The notes under the pieces are model-generated. The model saw only the letters and a program-made list of their open reading frames with translations. It ran no database searches and was not told the origin of the DNA. From positions 1,965,454 through 2,029,453 of the forward strand of contig JAJEKV010000033.1 in assembly GCA_021234155.1 (NCBI GenBank): 64,000 nt of DNA. The letters are read 5' to 3'. Of the stretch, positions 1 to 12,369 are shown piece after piece. Position 1 is the first letter of the stretch. Every line of letters starts with the position of its first letter. The DNA is from Isoetes taiwanensis (Eukaryota; Streptophyta; Lycopodiopsida; Isoetales; Isoetaceae). The translations under genes and the position numbers were made by a program.

Positions 1-323
1 GGCAGAATTACAGATCTGTTAATTATAATTCATACATAAGCAGAAAATCTTGTGACCTAGGTCACAGATTCTAACAACTGGGGAGCTTCAAACCGTCCAC
101 TCATTTTGACGTAAAAATCTACTCAGATAATTGCTTATGCCCTTGCTGCGCATGAGCAATCCTAAACTTTAATGCAACAACAGCCTATCAGATAAACCCA
201 AGGAACCTTTCATCATACGCAATGGCAGTCTACCGAAGTATTAAATTCTAAAACCATTACCTTCGGATCGTTTCCATCCTAGCTAACATGAATCTGCCTG
301 CTGAACATGCACAATCCTGAACC

Positions 324-626
324 TTAATGCAACAACAATCTACCAGAAAGGCCACAACCCCCCATTATACCAATTTCCATGGGCAAAATATTAGATTCTT
401 GCAAAAAGTCTGAACCGTTACCTCCGGAGTTGTTTCCGTTTAAGCCAACATACGCCAAGCTATTGTAGACGGAAAAAAGGAAGCTGGCCTCACTTCGCTT
501 CTTACCGACCTTTTGGGAAAATCCAAACCCACATGGATTAAAACATCTATTGTTTGAAGAACTCATCCGTCTAGGAGCTGAAGAGAGAACTTTCGTCAAT
601 TTCCAGAGTAAATTTTCAAGTTTCAA
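324..626 (-). CDS. Unrecognised 100-codon ORF, possibly an exon
   Basis: I do not recognise this protein. The open frame starts with Met-Lys-Leu-Glu and is rich in Ser, Gly and Asn, with a basic stretch near residues 38-44. No domain, signal peptide or membrane segment is evident. A possible splice acceptor lies inside it on the minus strand (ctcttcag before ctcctag), so the true coding part, if any, could be shorter. It could equally be a chance ORF, and nothing in the first 1.9 kb supports a function. Confidence 0.12.
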   Translation of the reverse strand: MKLENLLWKLTKVLSSAPRRMSSSNNRCFNPCGFGFSQKVGKKRSEASFLFSVYNSLAYVGLNGNNSGGNGSDFLQESNILPMEIGIMGGCGLSGRLLLH

Positions 627-1151
627 TCCTGCTCTTTTTAATCCGCCGGCATTTTTGCAACACGAATCAATTGGTCACCATCAAACCCGCAGACACAATT
701 TAACAGTACCTATGCTTCTTTCATTGTAGTTTTGAGCATCCAATTTACGTTGCCTGAGTGGCAAACAAGCGAAGTTTATGGCCACGCACATAAACAACCC
801 GGAAAAGCAAAAGGCCATTGCACAGCAAATTCTAAATCTAAGGAAAAAGAATAGACGAATTAAGAGCTAGGTTGGAAAAACCTGCCTGAATTTTAAAAAA
901 GATCAGAACTGTAGAGCTCCGACGCAACTAGGGACGAGGCCAGCCAGCGGCCTAGAGAAAATTTCCTGGTTCAAATTTCAAATCCAACTTATGTAATTAT
1001 TCTGGAAATTTACCAAAATACCCTTAATTTAATTTTTAGCACGCCAGCCTAACCAAGCGTGCAACCCTCTTTGCAATTCTAGGCTATCCACATAGCATGT
1101 CCACCTCTGCCAAAACTGAGTTGGATGTATTTTTTGTCGTTGGATATTTTT

Positions 1152-1236
1152 GGGTTGCCCCTAGGGGGGCAAACCCTTGTTTATGTGGGTTTGTAGCATA
1201 TCCTGGGTATATGCTAGAATATACCCAGGATATGCT
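1152..1236. repeat. Two adjacent hairpin-forming inverted repeats
   Basis: The first hairpin (1152-1176) pairs GGGTTGCCCC with GGGGCAAACCC across a short loop, with one bulged base. The second (1195-1236) has perfect 18-bp arms, AGCATATCCTGGGTATAT and its complement, around the loop GCTAGA. Perfect arms of this length are unlikely by chance. A small foldback or MITE remnant is the simplest reading. The remaining sequence from 1 to 1923 shows no supportable gene. Confidence 0.6.
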
Positions 1237-1923
1237 GGTGACTGCTAAAAACCCATTATTTCCTGTAAATTGGCGGTCACCTGCGTTCTCGATTCCGGAT
1301 GTTCCAACCGGGTAACTGGCATGGCAGACCCAAGCTCCAACTGATGAATAAAAACGCTCGAGTACCCTGGCATTTGGACGACTTACATCCTCATAAATAA
1401 GTTTTCTTGAAGAGGGATTTAGGAGATTTGATGTTTTTTATTTTCCATTCTTGTAATTCGGTGGGGTCTTAAATGGTCTTTTTTGTTGCAAAATGGTTTG
1501 ATGACTTGCAGGTACCGGGATGGACCGGATCAAGTTGTGGAATAATGCGACCACCACGACAAGCATGAAGAGGTAATGGCACGATTCTTTGCATTCTATG
1601 TTGAGAAATTTAAAGGTTTGTGGCATTTGAGCATAAAAATCGTGAGAAAATAGCCTTGCAATATGTCCAAGGGTTAAAAGGGTTCTGGATATAGCAATTT
1701 TGTCCAGAGCTTGATTTCCATCCATGTATGTTGAGTGCCTTTGTTTCTGGTTTTTTCCTTCAAGTATTCTTCTTATCTGAGCAACATTCGACATACATTG
1801 TATCTCCATACTTGCAAAACACATCCATTTACTGCCTACCTAACTCAGAGGGTGGAGTTACATTGTTTGATTTTGAGACATGCTACAAAATGCTTATTCT
1901 CATTATGTCAATTTCATTTGCAG

Positions 1924-2040
1924 GTCTCTTATCTTGGAGTGTAAATAATCACTATCTTCTCACTCGCAATGATAACATGCCAATGGCACTTTGGATATGG
2001 GACATTTCCGTGTTGGAGCTCGGCACGCAATTTTGTCCGT
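1924..2040 (+). pseudogene. WRAP73/WDR8-like WD-repeat exon fragment
   Basis: Right after a splice-acceptor-like ttgcag the plus strand reads SWSVNNHYLLTRNDNMPMAL, then WIWD and LEL. This matches the conserved block of plant WRAP73 (WDR8) proteins, where a RND-MP--LWIWD signature marks a WD-repeat strand. Homology fades after about 40 residues, and the blades expected next are missing. WRAP73 proteins act at microtubule-organising sites. Here only one exon with its intron edge survives, so it is a gene fragment. The retained intron boundary argues for DNA-level capture or duplication rather than a retrocopy. The family call rests on recognition by eye. Confidence 0.45.
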
Positions 2041-2842
2041 GGCCCCAAACAATAAATTTCTTAGATGGGTCAAACTAAGCTCCGAAATAAGTGATGCAAC
2101 CGAAGCTACTTGCAAAAGTGAAGTTGGCTCGGGGGTTTGTTACAATGATTTTGCTTATCCTATGTCGTGCTTTGGGTATTTTATTCCATTGCTCGGGTTT
2201 GATCGTAACTGATGCCCAAGGAATACCTCGCCTTCGTTCGAAAAAATAAGTATAGCATAGGAATTTAGCGAGCATATCGAGGAAGGCAAAATTGGCTCAA
2301 TGCATGATGAAAGCTCGTGTGGATGTTATAATGGATAGTGAGGTTTCTCGATCATGAGATAGTACCCAACAGAGGGGTAGAGTATAATTGAAGAGTTACT
2401 AGCCAATGGAGAGTTGTCGATAACAAGGCATACGAGCCCATTGTTTGCTTTGAACACCGACTTCCAAATCATGGTGCGCTTGAATGTGCGTAATCGAAAT
2501 CTATGCTTGCATTTGTTGTGGTTATCCCCAAAAAAAAAAAAGGCTTTTGTTGATTTACCAAATGATTGTTACACATTCTCTAGAATCAAAGACATTACTT
2601 CACCTTCGTGGAGGAATATAGATGGTTCTTCTAGTTCTCATAAAACCTCGCCAGTATTCCTTTGTAGACGCCGCCCCATCGATCTAATGTTGATGCAATG
2701 CCCGAGGATCCAAGTGGCTCAAGTGTTGACGTTGTTGGTTCGCCTCCAACCGGGTCTTGAGCAAGTTGTTCTCGCCTTCTCGTAGTGGCCTCCAAGATGT
2801 TTGTTGGCTAAACGTACCTCAAGGACACGTATTTTTCTGCAG

Positions 2843-3290
2843 ATGTTGGCCTCGTTATAGGAGTTAGTGATAGCTTGTGCAAGCTTAAGGATCTTTGTGC
2901 AAAGTTGAATGCCAATGGCTTAGCAGAGGTGAAAGGCAAGGGAAAAGGGAAAGCAAGGACAATTCCTTTATCTCCTTCATGTGATGAGCATATAATTAGT
3001 GTGATATCTGATATACTTACTGAGCTGGGAAATGGTGATGGAGTATCTACATTTGAATTCGTTGGAAGTGGAGTTGTGGATGCACTTTTGAAGTTTCTCT
3101 CTTGTGGTGGTGTATCTAAAGGCAATGCATCAGAAAATGCTACGTTCAGGTTACGGCACCAAGTCCCGAGAAGGTTCAAATGCTTTTTGGAGCTGTCTCT
3201 TCCGCATCCAGCAGGGGCGCAATTTGTAGTCGCAGATATAGGTACTAGTTCTAAGTCACTCTAGAATCACAAAAGATTCTTGAATTGTTG
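2843..3290 (+). pseudogene. UPL3/KAKTUS-like HECT E3 ubiquitin ligase fragment
   Basis: After a ttttctgcag acceptor the frame reads LCKLKDLCAKLNANGLAEVK, a lysine-glycine-rich linker, then ISDILTELGNGDGVSTFEFV and GSGVVDALLKFLSCGG. This is the characteristic middle region of plant UPL3/UPL4 ubiquitin ligases, between the armadillo-like repeats and the catalytic HECT domain. Similarity decays after RRFKCFLELSLP, and a frame-shifted VLVLSHSRI resembles the next family block, so at least one indel and a stop have accumulated. No HECT domain follows. It is a broken fragment whose intron edge is retained. Confidence 0.55.
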
Positions 3291-4599
3291 TCTCTCATTG
3301 CTGCTCGAAATGCTTTCGTGCTTCTACCCAAACATGCCATAGTTTGTATTTTCTTCTTGGATTCTCTCTGTCTTTACAAAGGAAATGTTGGTTCATATTG
3401 TTATGGCAGCCTGTAGCTGAATATTTCAATTTTGATACATAAGTTCTGATCAAATCCTAGTACAAGTCTTCTAGTGGTGGGCCAAGTCCCCTTTGGTTTT
3501 CACATATCTAATTGTTTTTTGCAAATCATTGTTTCACTCATCTCCTGAAATATATGGCTTCAAGCGGTGTGGATCTTGGTTTCATTTTATCCTCGCAAAT
3601 CACAATCATGTTTTACATTTTAATGGCTTTACCTTGTTTTTCATGCATCTATTTAGTCCAGTCTATGATCTTGCATTTTGAGGATCTTGTATTCCTTGTT
3701 TTGGCTTTTTATCGTGGCAACTCTACAGGCATGTCAAAGAAAAATGTCTTGCATTTCTAAAGTACTCTTTTCTTCATTTATTTTAGCTTCCCTACTGATT
3801 TCCTACTTGAGTCAATTATGTTTCATTCCATCTGTCCAACTATAAAATGTCGCAGTTCATTGTACTTCCATGTCCTATGCTGTTTTTTTGTATATATCCA
3901 TTTACATTTGAGAAGACTTACACCTTAGTTTTTTTCAAGGTGTATCGCCTTTCATCGCCTTAGCAGTGGCAACAAGAACTAGTAGCGGTGTCTTATGTAC
4001 TCCATGAAGCGTGTAGAGACTCTACTGCTTAAACCATGGCGCTAGTGGTGCTTTGCAAATGTTATTAACAAATCCTCCAAGTGCTTGGCATGCTTTGCTT
4101 ATGGTCTTTATCAACATTTTTGGTCCAGATATCCACAGCATGGCAGTATGGCAAGGGATTCTCTTTGTTCCCCATGTAATAAGTTGACCATCCTGTACAA
4201 AAGGATATCTTCTTTTCTGTGTTTTATGGAAGTTTTGTTCACGTGGAAGCATGAGCTGTCACTTTATTAACTGCTATACATTAGAACTTAGTAGAGGTCC
4301 CGCCTCGCATCGAAAAAACTTTTGTGCACTAGAATACTCCTTCATTTCCTTTATTGGCCATCTTTGCAACCCGCCATCTCAAGATGTCATATGCTAGAGT
4401 AACATGGTTTCGGGATATGTTTTTGAGTGTTGTGAATGCCTCCTTTGCCCTTAAGTTCTCAAGTAGAGATCGCATAAAGCCGAGATAGATTTCAGTTGTG
4501 AATATCCCGAAAGCATATGGCAATATCGTTGTTCTAGAAAATGAAAAACATATTCATGAGCGGTCGTTGATCGCAATTTGATTTTTAGCCCTTGCGTAT
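3291..4599. other. Gene-free stretch
   Basis: AT-rich sequence with short chance ORFs only. I see no recognisable domain, RNA gene or mobile-element terminus. Confidence 0.5.
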
Positions 4600-5084
4600 A
4601 GTAGTGTGGTTATGTGATGGAGGCAAACAAAGTATTTGACCACCGAATCGTGATGACTTATCAAGGAGCTCAATGTTTGTAGGTTATGTCCATTTCGGGT
4701 GATGTAGGGCCAGCTATTAAGTTTCTTGAGGACATGGAGCATTGTGGCGTAGTTTATAGTATGGCTTCCACTGGTATCTTGGTATCTTAACTGCATGTAG
4801 TCATTCTGGCATAATGGATGAAGGTCTCTAGTATTTTAGATCAATGGGACATGGCCAGCTTACCATCAAATAGATCTCATTACAGTTATATGGTTACCCA
4901 TATGGGCTGCATTGGATACTTCAAAGAGGCCACACATCCACTGCAAGGTACTTTAGCCTGGACAATGCTCATCGTTTGTAGATTGCATTACAATTGGGAG
5001 CTAGGAGGCCAATGTTCTAATGAACTTGCAAAGCTGAATTTCAGTAGTTCGCACATAACTTTAGTAACTTCTATTAAAGATTAA
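4600..5084 (+). pseudogene. PPR protein C-terminal fragment
   Basis: Spread over shifting frames are phrases typical of plant pentatricopeptide-repeat proteins: GDVGPAIKFLEDMEHCGV, LTACSHSGIMDEGL, HYSYMVTHMGCIGYFKEA, then LQGTLAWTMLIVCRLHYNWE and LGGQCSNELAKLNFSSSHI. The last part corresponds to the E-type extension after the final PPR motif. Several stops and frameshifts break it. PPR proteins bind organellar RNA and act in editing or processing, but this copy cannot encode one. Confidence 0.6.
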
Positions 5085-5736
5085 AGATGGATCTTGGCAT
5101 AGCACATACATTGTTCAAGCCTCCACCACAATCAGGTAATTTTAAAAAATTGCTACTTCTAGCCAGGAAGCATGATCCTAAATCAACAAGCTCTTATATT
5201 TTGCAATCCGCTCTATGCTAGTGAATCGACAAGCATTTCAGAAGACAAAATTGAAATTGAAATATAATCAAAATTTAGCTCTCATTTTCTATTTGGGCTG
5301 TTGGCCTAGAGATTATCATGGAATACAAGGTCAAGGAAACTGAAGATGTCAAACGTCTAAATATATTAGGGAAACTCAATGCAAGTGCCAAAATACTACA
5401 TGGTTGGCCCTAAATTTGTGTAAAATGCATATTTGTATAAAAAAATATCACTATTTTGGATGAAACTATATGTGGAGCTTTCTATGAATGTCAACTCTAG
5501 GAAGCAAATGGTGTTCGCTACTGCTTCAAGCCATAGAATCAGAGGGAAAATGGTTTTTATATACATTTCTGACAAAATGTCTAGAAGAGATAACTTCTAT
5601 TCTTGATGGCATTTTATAGATTGAACCTTATAAATTATAGGCCTAGCCTGTTGTCAACACGGGTTGACAAGATGCACCGCACTTCATTTTAACAAGCCAT
5701 TGAAGCAATAACAGTTTTTGATGGACTTTTTAGTCC

Positions 5737-6140
5737 GTGATGTTGCTTGCTAGACCGCAGACCGATTGCAAAGATATGTTGAAAGTGAATTTGATAGTCA
5801 CATTAGTGTGTTGTTTGAATGCATGTTGCAGCATAGGTGCAAGACATAAGGGTAGGGTAATACATATGGAAATTGCATATAAGGGTTTGGAAGGCGGTCC
5901 TTTCATGGGTGGCACTCTAGTTGATATGTGTGCCAAATATGGCTCACTTCTAGACGATAACATGTATTAGACAAGCTATCGGGTTAAGTAGTGTTGTGAC
6001 CTAGAACACATTAATTTCTGGATATGCTGAGAATGGATCCAGTAAGGATTCATGGAAATGCTTTCAAAATATGCAATCAGAAGAATATGTCATTGAGAAG
6101 CATGCAACTTCAAAGATCTCTATTCCAACAGAAAGATGGC
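5737..6140 (+). pseudogene. PPR protein internal fragment
   Basis: One frame holds a helical pair ending in LVDMCAKYGSLLDD, preceded by a G-R-VIHMEIAYKGLE segment, the usual layout of a PPR motif pair (compare GxxIHxxxxxxGxxxxxxxxxxLVDMYAKCGxxxDA). Further degraded PPR text follows to about 6140 with several stops. It lies 0.65 kb downstream of the C-terminal fragment at 4600-5084, so the two are separate fragments or one rearranged gene. Confidence 0.5.
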
Positions 6141-7963
6141 CAATGTTTACAAGCAGCCTCATCTTAAACTTATGTTTGTAAACCACAAAGGCAAGAGTAT
6201 AGACCATTGATGCTATCTTGTTATGTACAACTATTATATATACACTTATCATGCTATTTGGTGCGTGTTCTTTTGCTTATTTTTGTTGAACATTGTTGTA
6301 AATATGTTCAAAGAAACTCGATCTTGTAAATTGTTTTAGTTTGCCTGTTTGAGATAGCAATCCACATGTCTTTCCATGCATTCTTGTGATAGCTCTTGTC
6401 CTTACCCATACCACATCCTACAATTTGCTATGCAAAGTAATCAAACGTGCTTTTGACTAGTTCTTATCTAAAGCGGGCAAATGGTAAATGGTCTCATTTT
6501 TGCTTAAGAGGCAGTTTTTACGATATGGTTACTTGATAATTCAATGTTGTTTGATGATACACGCTAAAGATGGAAACAAAATATCAGTCATAATAAACTT
6601 AGACTAAACAATTGAAGCATGTGCAAACCAAACAAGTTGGTCGAATTATTTGTTTAAGTTGGATGAAATGAACTATAAAAGATCTTCCATCACTGTCATT
6701 CCTAGATAAGTAAAAAACCAAAGAGTCTATAAAGGATCACATTATCTCGGGACAATAAAAGGTTTACCTTTAACTTTATTATAGATATTTAGGAGTATCC
6801 GATATTTAAGAGTATCCTTCAACGTGCATTTGAATTAACCTTTAAGACACTTTAAGTCCAAAATGTTTGGACCTTATTCACCTTAGACATGTTTCCACGA
6901 GCATTCAAATACATCCTGTAAAAGGACCCAATCAAGACAGTAGCCTGGGATCCCATTTTTCCTCGAGTAGCACTTTGCGCTGGGATGTCTCAGTTGTACA
7001 TGATGACACCTTGTGTAAATGTTCCATTACCCCAATTTGTTGTATATGACCTCAAGTGGAGATGGAACATCCCTGCTTTTGAAAGACAAGGAAGCATTTT
7101 GCTGCACTTTCGTGCCCATGCTTTCTGAGTATGAAGTGGATGAAAACAACAACTCTCTATAACATCGGTTTTATTCCACTGGTGCCAGGTACTCAGCACA
7201 AGTATTTATTCTTCAACTGGACAGATGTGGAGGGCAAAATTGTATGAATCTCCAAAATTGATAAAATTGATTGATACAAAAAATTACGGAATCACTAGTT
7301 GTGGAATATCATATTGCCAAGCTTTAAAAAAGCAAAAAATTCAACATGTAAAACAAAAGCTTTAGCGAAATAACAATCTAGACTCTCTCGAATGCAATGA
7401 TCTGTTGTGCGTGGACAGATCCACGATCGTATGCTTTGTGACAATGATCAAGGATCTGTCCTCCCTCAATTCTATAAATTGAACCCTCCCTCAGTTCTAT
7501 GAATTGACCTGCACAGCTTCGTAAACAAAACTCATGGACTGAGAAAATGACACTGTGTGTTCAAACAAAGACCCGACAATGACGAAACAGAAACTATGAA
7601 AATACACTTTCGTGCCCCCAGAGGGCAACCCTCCGTGCGTAGCACCTTGTTTTTTATGAATCGACCGTCAGAGAAATTAAAAAAAAGCTCAAAAATTGAG
7701 ACGGAGATACGAAACAACAGGTCGGCTCCTTGCTCCGTGCTCTTTTATTGCATTTCACTGTAGCTTTCCTTCCCCGCTACACCTAGATTTTACGACCCGA
7801 GTTTGGAACATTTATCCGGAAGGAAAATGATTTTTTATTCCGATCTATGCTCTTGCGGTCATGCCCAGATCTCCAAATTGTGTTGCAGCAGCTTCCTTAA
7901 ATTGCCGCACAAATTCATCGTATGATCCAAAGTTTGCAATAATTTTTTCAAGCAACTCTCCAC
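6141..7963. other. Gene-free stretch
   Basis: No supportable gene. A short direct repeat (atattta-gagtatcc, twice) occurs near 6786-6813. The rest is AT-rich unique-looking DNA. Confidence 0.5.
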
Positions 7964-9920
7964 TTGGTTTTTTGCCACCTTCTGACTTCATGGACTCCCA
8001 GAAAAAGTCTTGATTCCATATCTACATTTACTCCAATATGGTTGGACGCTGCATTTGCTAGGCATAGCATTTCCAAGCCCCTTGCACATCGGATGCTTTC
8101 TGAGTGCACAAAATTGCAAGATGCTCAACTTGGCAAGCGAGTAAATTCCCTTATGCTTCATAGTGGGCTTGATTCAGTTTCGTACTTGCCTAACTGTCTT
8201 GTCTGTTTGTTTGCCTCAGGTGGAAATACTGCTGAAGCAAATTACGTATTTGACAGGAATTCAAAACCCGACCAGTATACATGGAATGCAATTATTATTG
8301 GACATGCTAAACTTGGTAAGAGCGAAACTGCGCTTCATTTGTATTATACAATGAATACCAGGATGCAAAACAACAGGTACGCAAGTTTTTCTCACCTACT
8401 ATCGGGTTCAGTAGGTCTCATACAGTAGGTCTCATAAATAAGTTACTCTCCTCAAATTTTCAGATCAGGATTAAACTATATTTTTCTTTTTCCTAGGCAT
8501 TACCTTTTTCCATTGTTAATCTGGTTTCGGAAGATTGCTAATTGAGTAGAATCCAATCATGTTGAAAAAATGCACTGGTCTAGCATTCAGGTCTCCTGTT
8601 ATTCTGTTCATTCATACTTCCACTTTTATGCCATTAACAGATTGGCGACATCATCCGAAAATCCCTGGAAATTGTTTGCGTAGCAAAGATCAGGAGGACC
8701 CTGCTAAAGAGGTCCTTCCCAACACGTCCGTCATTCTTATATTCTTTGCTTAATCCACTGCATGAAGATGGTATCAGGTTAAGCCAATGCATGTGCTAGA
8801 AATGTTTGCTATGGAGCATGCTAAAATGTGCTAAATGTTTGCTATACACGCTCAGATATTAAAAACTGAATAAATTTCAGATTTGTGTCTGGGAAATACT
8901 ATGTATGGTACATTTGGGAGTTGAAAGAATCTCTACTAGTATTCAGCAGTATGCCTGCCCATGATATCACATTTGTCCAGCTTGGGGATGCTATTGGGGC
9001 CTCAAAACTCTTCCATCAGCTCCAGCAGGACATCATACAGCAAATCATTCTATGCTTGTATACTAACCATGGGGGTTTTGAAGATGCTTGCGCCCTCAAA
9101 GGAATATAGTTGTTTGGAATGTGATTATTGCAGAAAATTCTCATTATGTTACCACTCCAAACTTTGTGAAATGCAGAAGCAAATTGTAAGGCCAGATAGT
9201 TTCGCATTTGGTTATGCACTCTCTGCATCTGAAAAAGAGGCACATTTGGACTTGGAAAACAGATTCATGCTTACATCATAAATGACAAGTGCAATGTAGG
9301 AGGTTTTGTACTTAACACAGTTATGGATATGTACCTGAGATGTGGTAGCGTAGAGGATGCGTGCCATGTATTTGACAGAGTAATGAATCGTGATTTTGTC
9401 TCCGGAATATTATAATTTCAGGTTTTGAGAAATTTTGATTCGTTATGGAAGTCCTTCATCTTTATAAACAAATGGAGTTAGAAGGTCAAGTGCCAGATAT
9501 GTGACCTATCTAATATTCTTTTCTGTGAGTGCCAACCTTGCTGCATTACAAGAAAGTAAAACACTTCATGCTTACATTATAAACAGCAAACTCCAGCTTC
9601 ATATCTATTTGAACGATGCATTGATTAATATGCATTTTAATGTGGAAGCATATCCTATGCACACCATGTGTTTGTGAGAACTCCTGTAAGAGATGTTAAT
9701 TCATGCACCTTCTTGATTGAAGGTCATGGGCAGCTTGGGAATGGCCATAATACTCTGCTGTTCTTCAGATCTTGAATGCATTAGGCAAGTTAAAGCCATG
9801 TTACCCTCTTTTCTTTCAGCATGTAGCCATTCTGGCCTAGTGGATGAACACCATTGTTTTTGCTCAATGGATCATCATTATAGTGTCACAAACATCACTT
9901 ATCATTATGCATGTATGTAG
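7964..9920 (+). pseudogene. Decayed PPR protein gene
   Basis: The first frame (7964-8428) reads MLSECTKLQDAQLGKRVNSL, then YLPNCLVCLFASGGNTAEA and WNAIIIGHAKLGKSETALHL, clear PPR motifs. Later pieces in other frames continue the same protein: a MDMYLRCGSVEDA block near 9330-9360, SANLAALQESKTLHAYI near 9530-9580, and LPSFLSACSHSGLVDE near 9800-9845. Many stops and frameshifts lie between, and possible introns or insertions separate the blocks. The order of motifs is preserved, so this is one old pseudogene. No DYW deaminase domain is visible at its end. Confidence 0.65.
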
Positions 9921-12369
9921 GCTGTGTTCGTATATATGTACTTTGCTAGCCAGGTAAAATTTCTTCCCATCTTCATAACAATAACTTAAGTTTCTGTTCA
10001 GTTTCAAAGTTACAGTTTAGAACGTGTTGAAGATGAAATGAAATGAAATGAAATGATGGCATGTTTATCGTTGGACAAAAGTTCGCAGTGATGGCATGTT
10101 TATCTTTAGCCCTTGTGCAGATTATACAGAACAAGGTTAAACAAAGCTTACGGTGATGGCATTTTTATCTTTAACGGATTTTTAAGTAAGAACTAGCTAG
10201 ATAAGTCATGTAATATCAGCTGGTAGTGACCTTGATCAAGATAAGAAGAGCAATATATCTCATTCAGGCATAAGCAGAAGCGGTTTGGAGGTGGGCATTT
10301 TATCGATATTAAATCATGCTTTTTTTGCTCTTTGAAGATCCCATGATATTGTTTTGCCATAAAGAGCAGCTTGGAGTGGCACACTTTTCTTTAGGAGCCT
10401 GGTTATTTTTCTTTGGCATGGGCAATGATTCTCTGCAGCAGCATAAGTGGAGAGGACTACATTACCACCCTTTTGCTACCTCCATCTATTAACTACTTGA
10501 GTTCGCCTGTTTATAATGGTATCAATGGTTTTGAAGAAATATCATGCATGGATCAGTCGGTCCTTGAGAACACATGCTATGAACATGTTGTCACTATGGC
10601 TCTTGTACCTTTCTCATGTCAACATGGATTTTCAAGCCCATGCTTGCGTATGTTCGTCTCAACCATGCATTTAGGCGTCTATCAGATTCTAAAATCTACT
10701 TTTATGTTATCTGACCTTTCAGATATTTCAAATAATATGAAGATCATTCTAACCATGTTTTGTTTTTTGGGGTTCAAATTTCTTAAATTTGTAATCTCTT
10801 CTACAGTCGCAGCTTAAGGCCTTGTAAGATGTTCTATCTTTTCTTGCTATTGCAAAACGCTCATGTGGATTATAGAATGCATTCTTTCATGCTTTTTTAT
10901 GCCACATCAAGATTGCTTGTTCCATTTTGTTAGTTTTCTTTATGGCTCATAGGTGGATCATACAATCCTTTCTTTAAAAATTTAAGGTGTAAGAGCTAGC
11001 TTTTCAGGAGCAAGCTTTTCAGTCCCTTTGCAAGGGAATTATTTAACAGGTGCATTGTTAGCTTCGCATCTAACTTTGCACTTTATGATTGCCTTTGCGT
11101 TATGTCCTCTTTACCTATGCTCAAAACACTTAACTACATTGCTCCATTGTGGACATGTGATTGTATTGCAAGACTTGGACTAATGCTCTAGAATTAACTA
11201 GTGAGCTTGACAGACGACCAGGGAAAGAGGCTACCACAGTACCATTTTACAGAGCCTACTGTGCAATCTCTAATTATAGTAGTTGCTCATCAAGTCCTAC
11301 GCAACCTGATTGTCTATTGGCCTGTGCAATCTGTGATACAGAGCAGCGGAGTAGCGGATTGAGTCTAATGCAATCTGATTATCTATTGGCCAGAGCAAGT
11401 AAGCGCATGGGCATGAATATTCGTGATAATATTCTACTACCTGTATTAGTGAAGCTCGGTATAAAACCCTAGCCATTTCCATGATTTTCCTCTCTTCGCA
11501 TTTATTCTCTCTATCCATAACAAGAATAGTCTTCTGTTTATGTTCTCAGCCCCATTTCTATTATTGGTCCAGTCGTCAGATTAAAGTTTTATCTAATAAA
11601 TAGGGTTTGAGTGATAATTTCTCTTGTGCTAACCTTGATATGGCACGGACCTTAGGGTTGGAGGGGCTACTCTGCAAAGGTAGATACTTTGTTAAACTAA
11701 GCATATGTTTTGGGAGGTAACTGAAATTTCATGCAGATCCAAAACAGAGATCGACTCTTGCTGCAATAGCCCGTGACTCATGGTGAAAAGGTATGGACTT
11801 GTTTCCAATTATCTTAGCAACATGCAACTTGTTCAGCAACTTGCAAGGTAGTAATATCCTTTCATCCTTTATGCTTCTTGCAGTTGAATTCAGCTTCATC
11901 TATCCAATCCAAAGCACTGCTGGATTATGGCATTCTATATAGTGGTAAGATGTTAGACCCTGCATGCAAATTATGGTAATGCGTTGGCATCTTACCAACC
12001 ATAGAGCATATGGATGCAGGTGTCACCATCTTGTCTGTAGCAGTTTTGCCTTGTACATGTGAGAAATCAACTGTATGTATAGTGCGCTTAGGAGCGTTGT
12101 ACAGAAAGCTTCATCAAAGTTTTGTAACCATGCACCCACATACAACATAAGTATGTGCTGTGCAACAATCGTTATACTAGGACTATAGCCAAATACAAAT
12201 GATCATTGTCTCATGCTGTTACATGTGTATGCTGTGGTGTTGACAAATATACCCGAATCTAAATGTTCGTTGTCTGTTTTTGAATCATGCTGTTACATGT
12301 GTATGCAGTTTTTGTTGACAAGTTTATACAATCTTTTTTTAAGCCAGAGAAAAGTAATGGTTAAGGCTA
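9921..12369. other. Gene-free stretch with short repeats
   Basis: No supportable gene. It holds an (AATGA)n run at 10033-10057, three loose copies of a GATGGCATGTTTATC unit at 10050-10170, two imperfect copies of a segment containing CTATTGGCC at 11300-11400, and a loose tandem duplication near 12190-12320 (GCTGTTACATGTGTATGC twice). Confidence 0.5.

Noticed and set aside
11161-11472. 103-codon plus-strand ORF
   Set aside because: It contains a DNA-level tandem repeat and no domain; no splice or codon evidence supports it.
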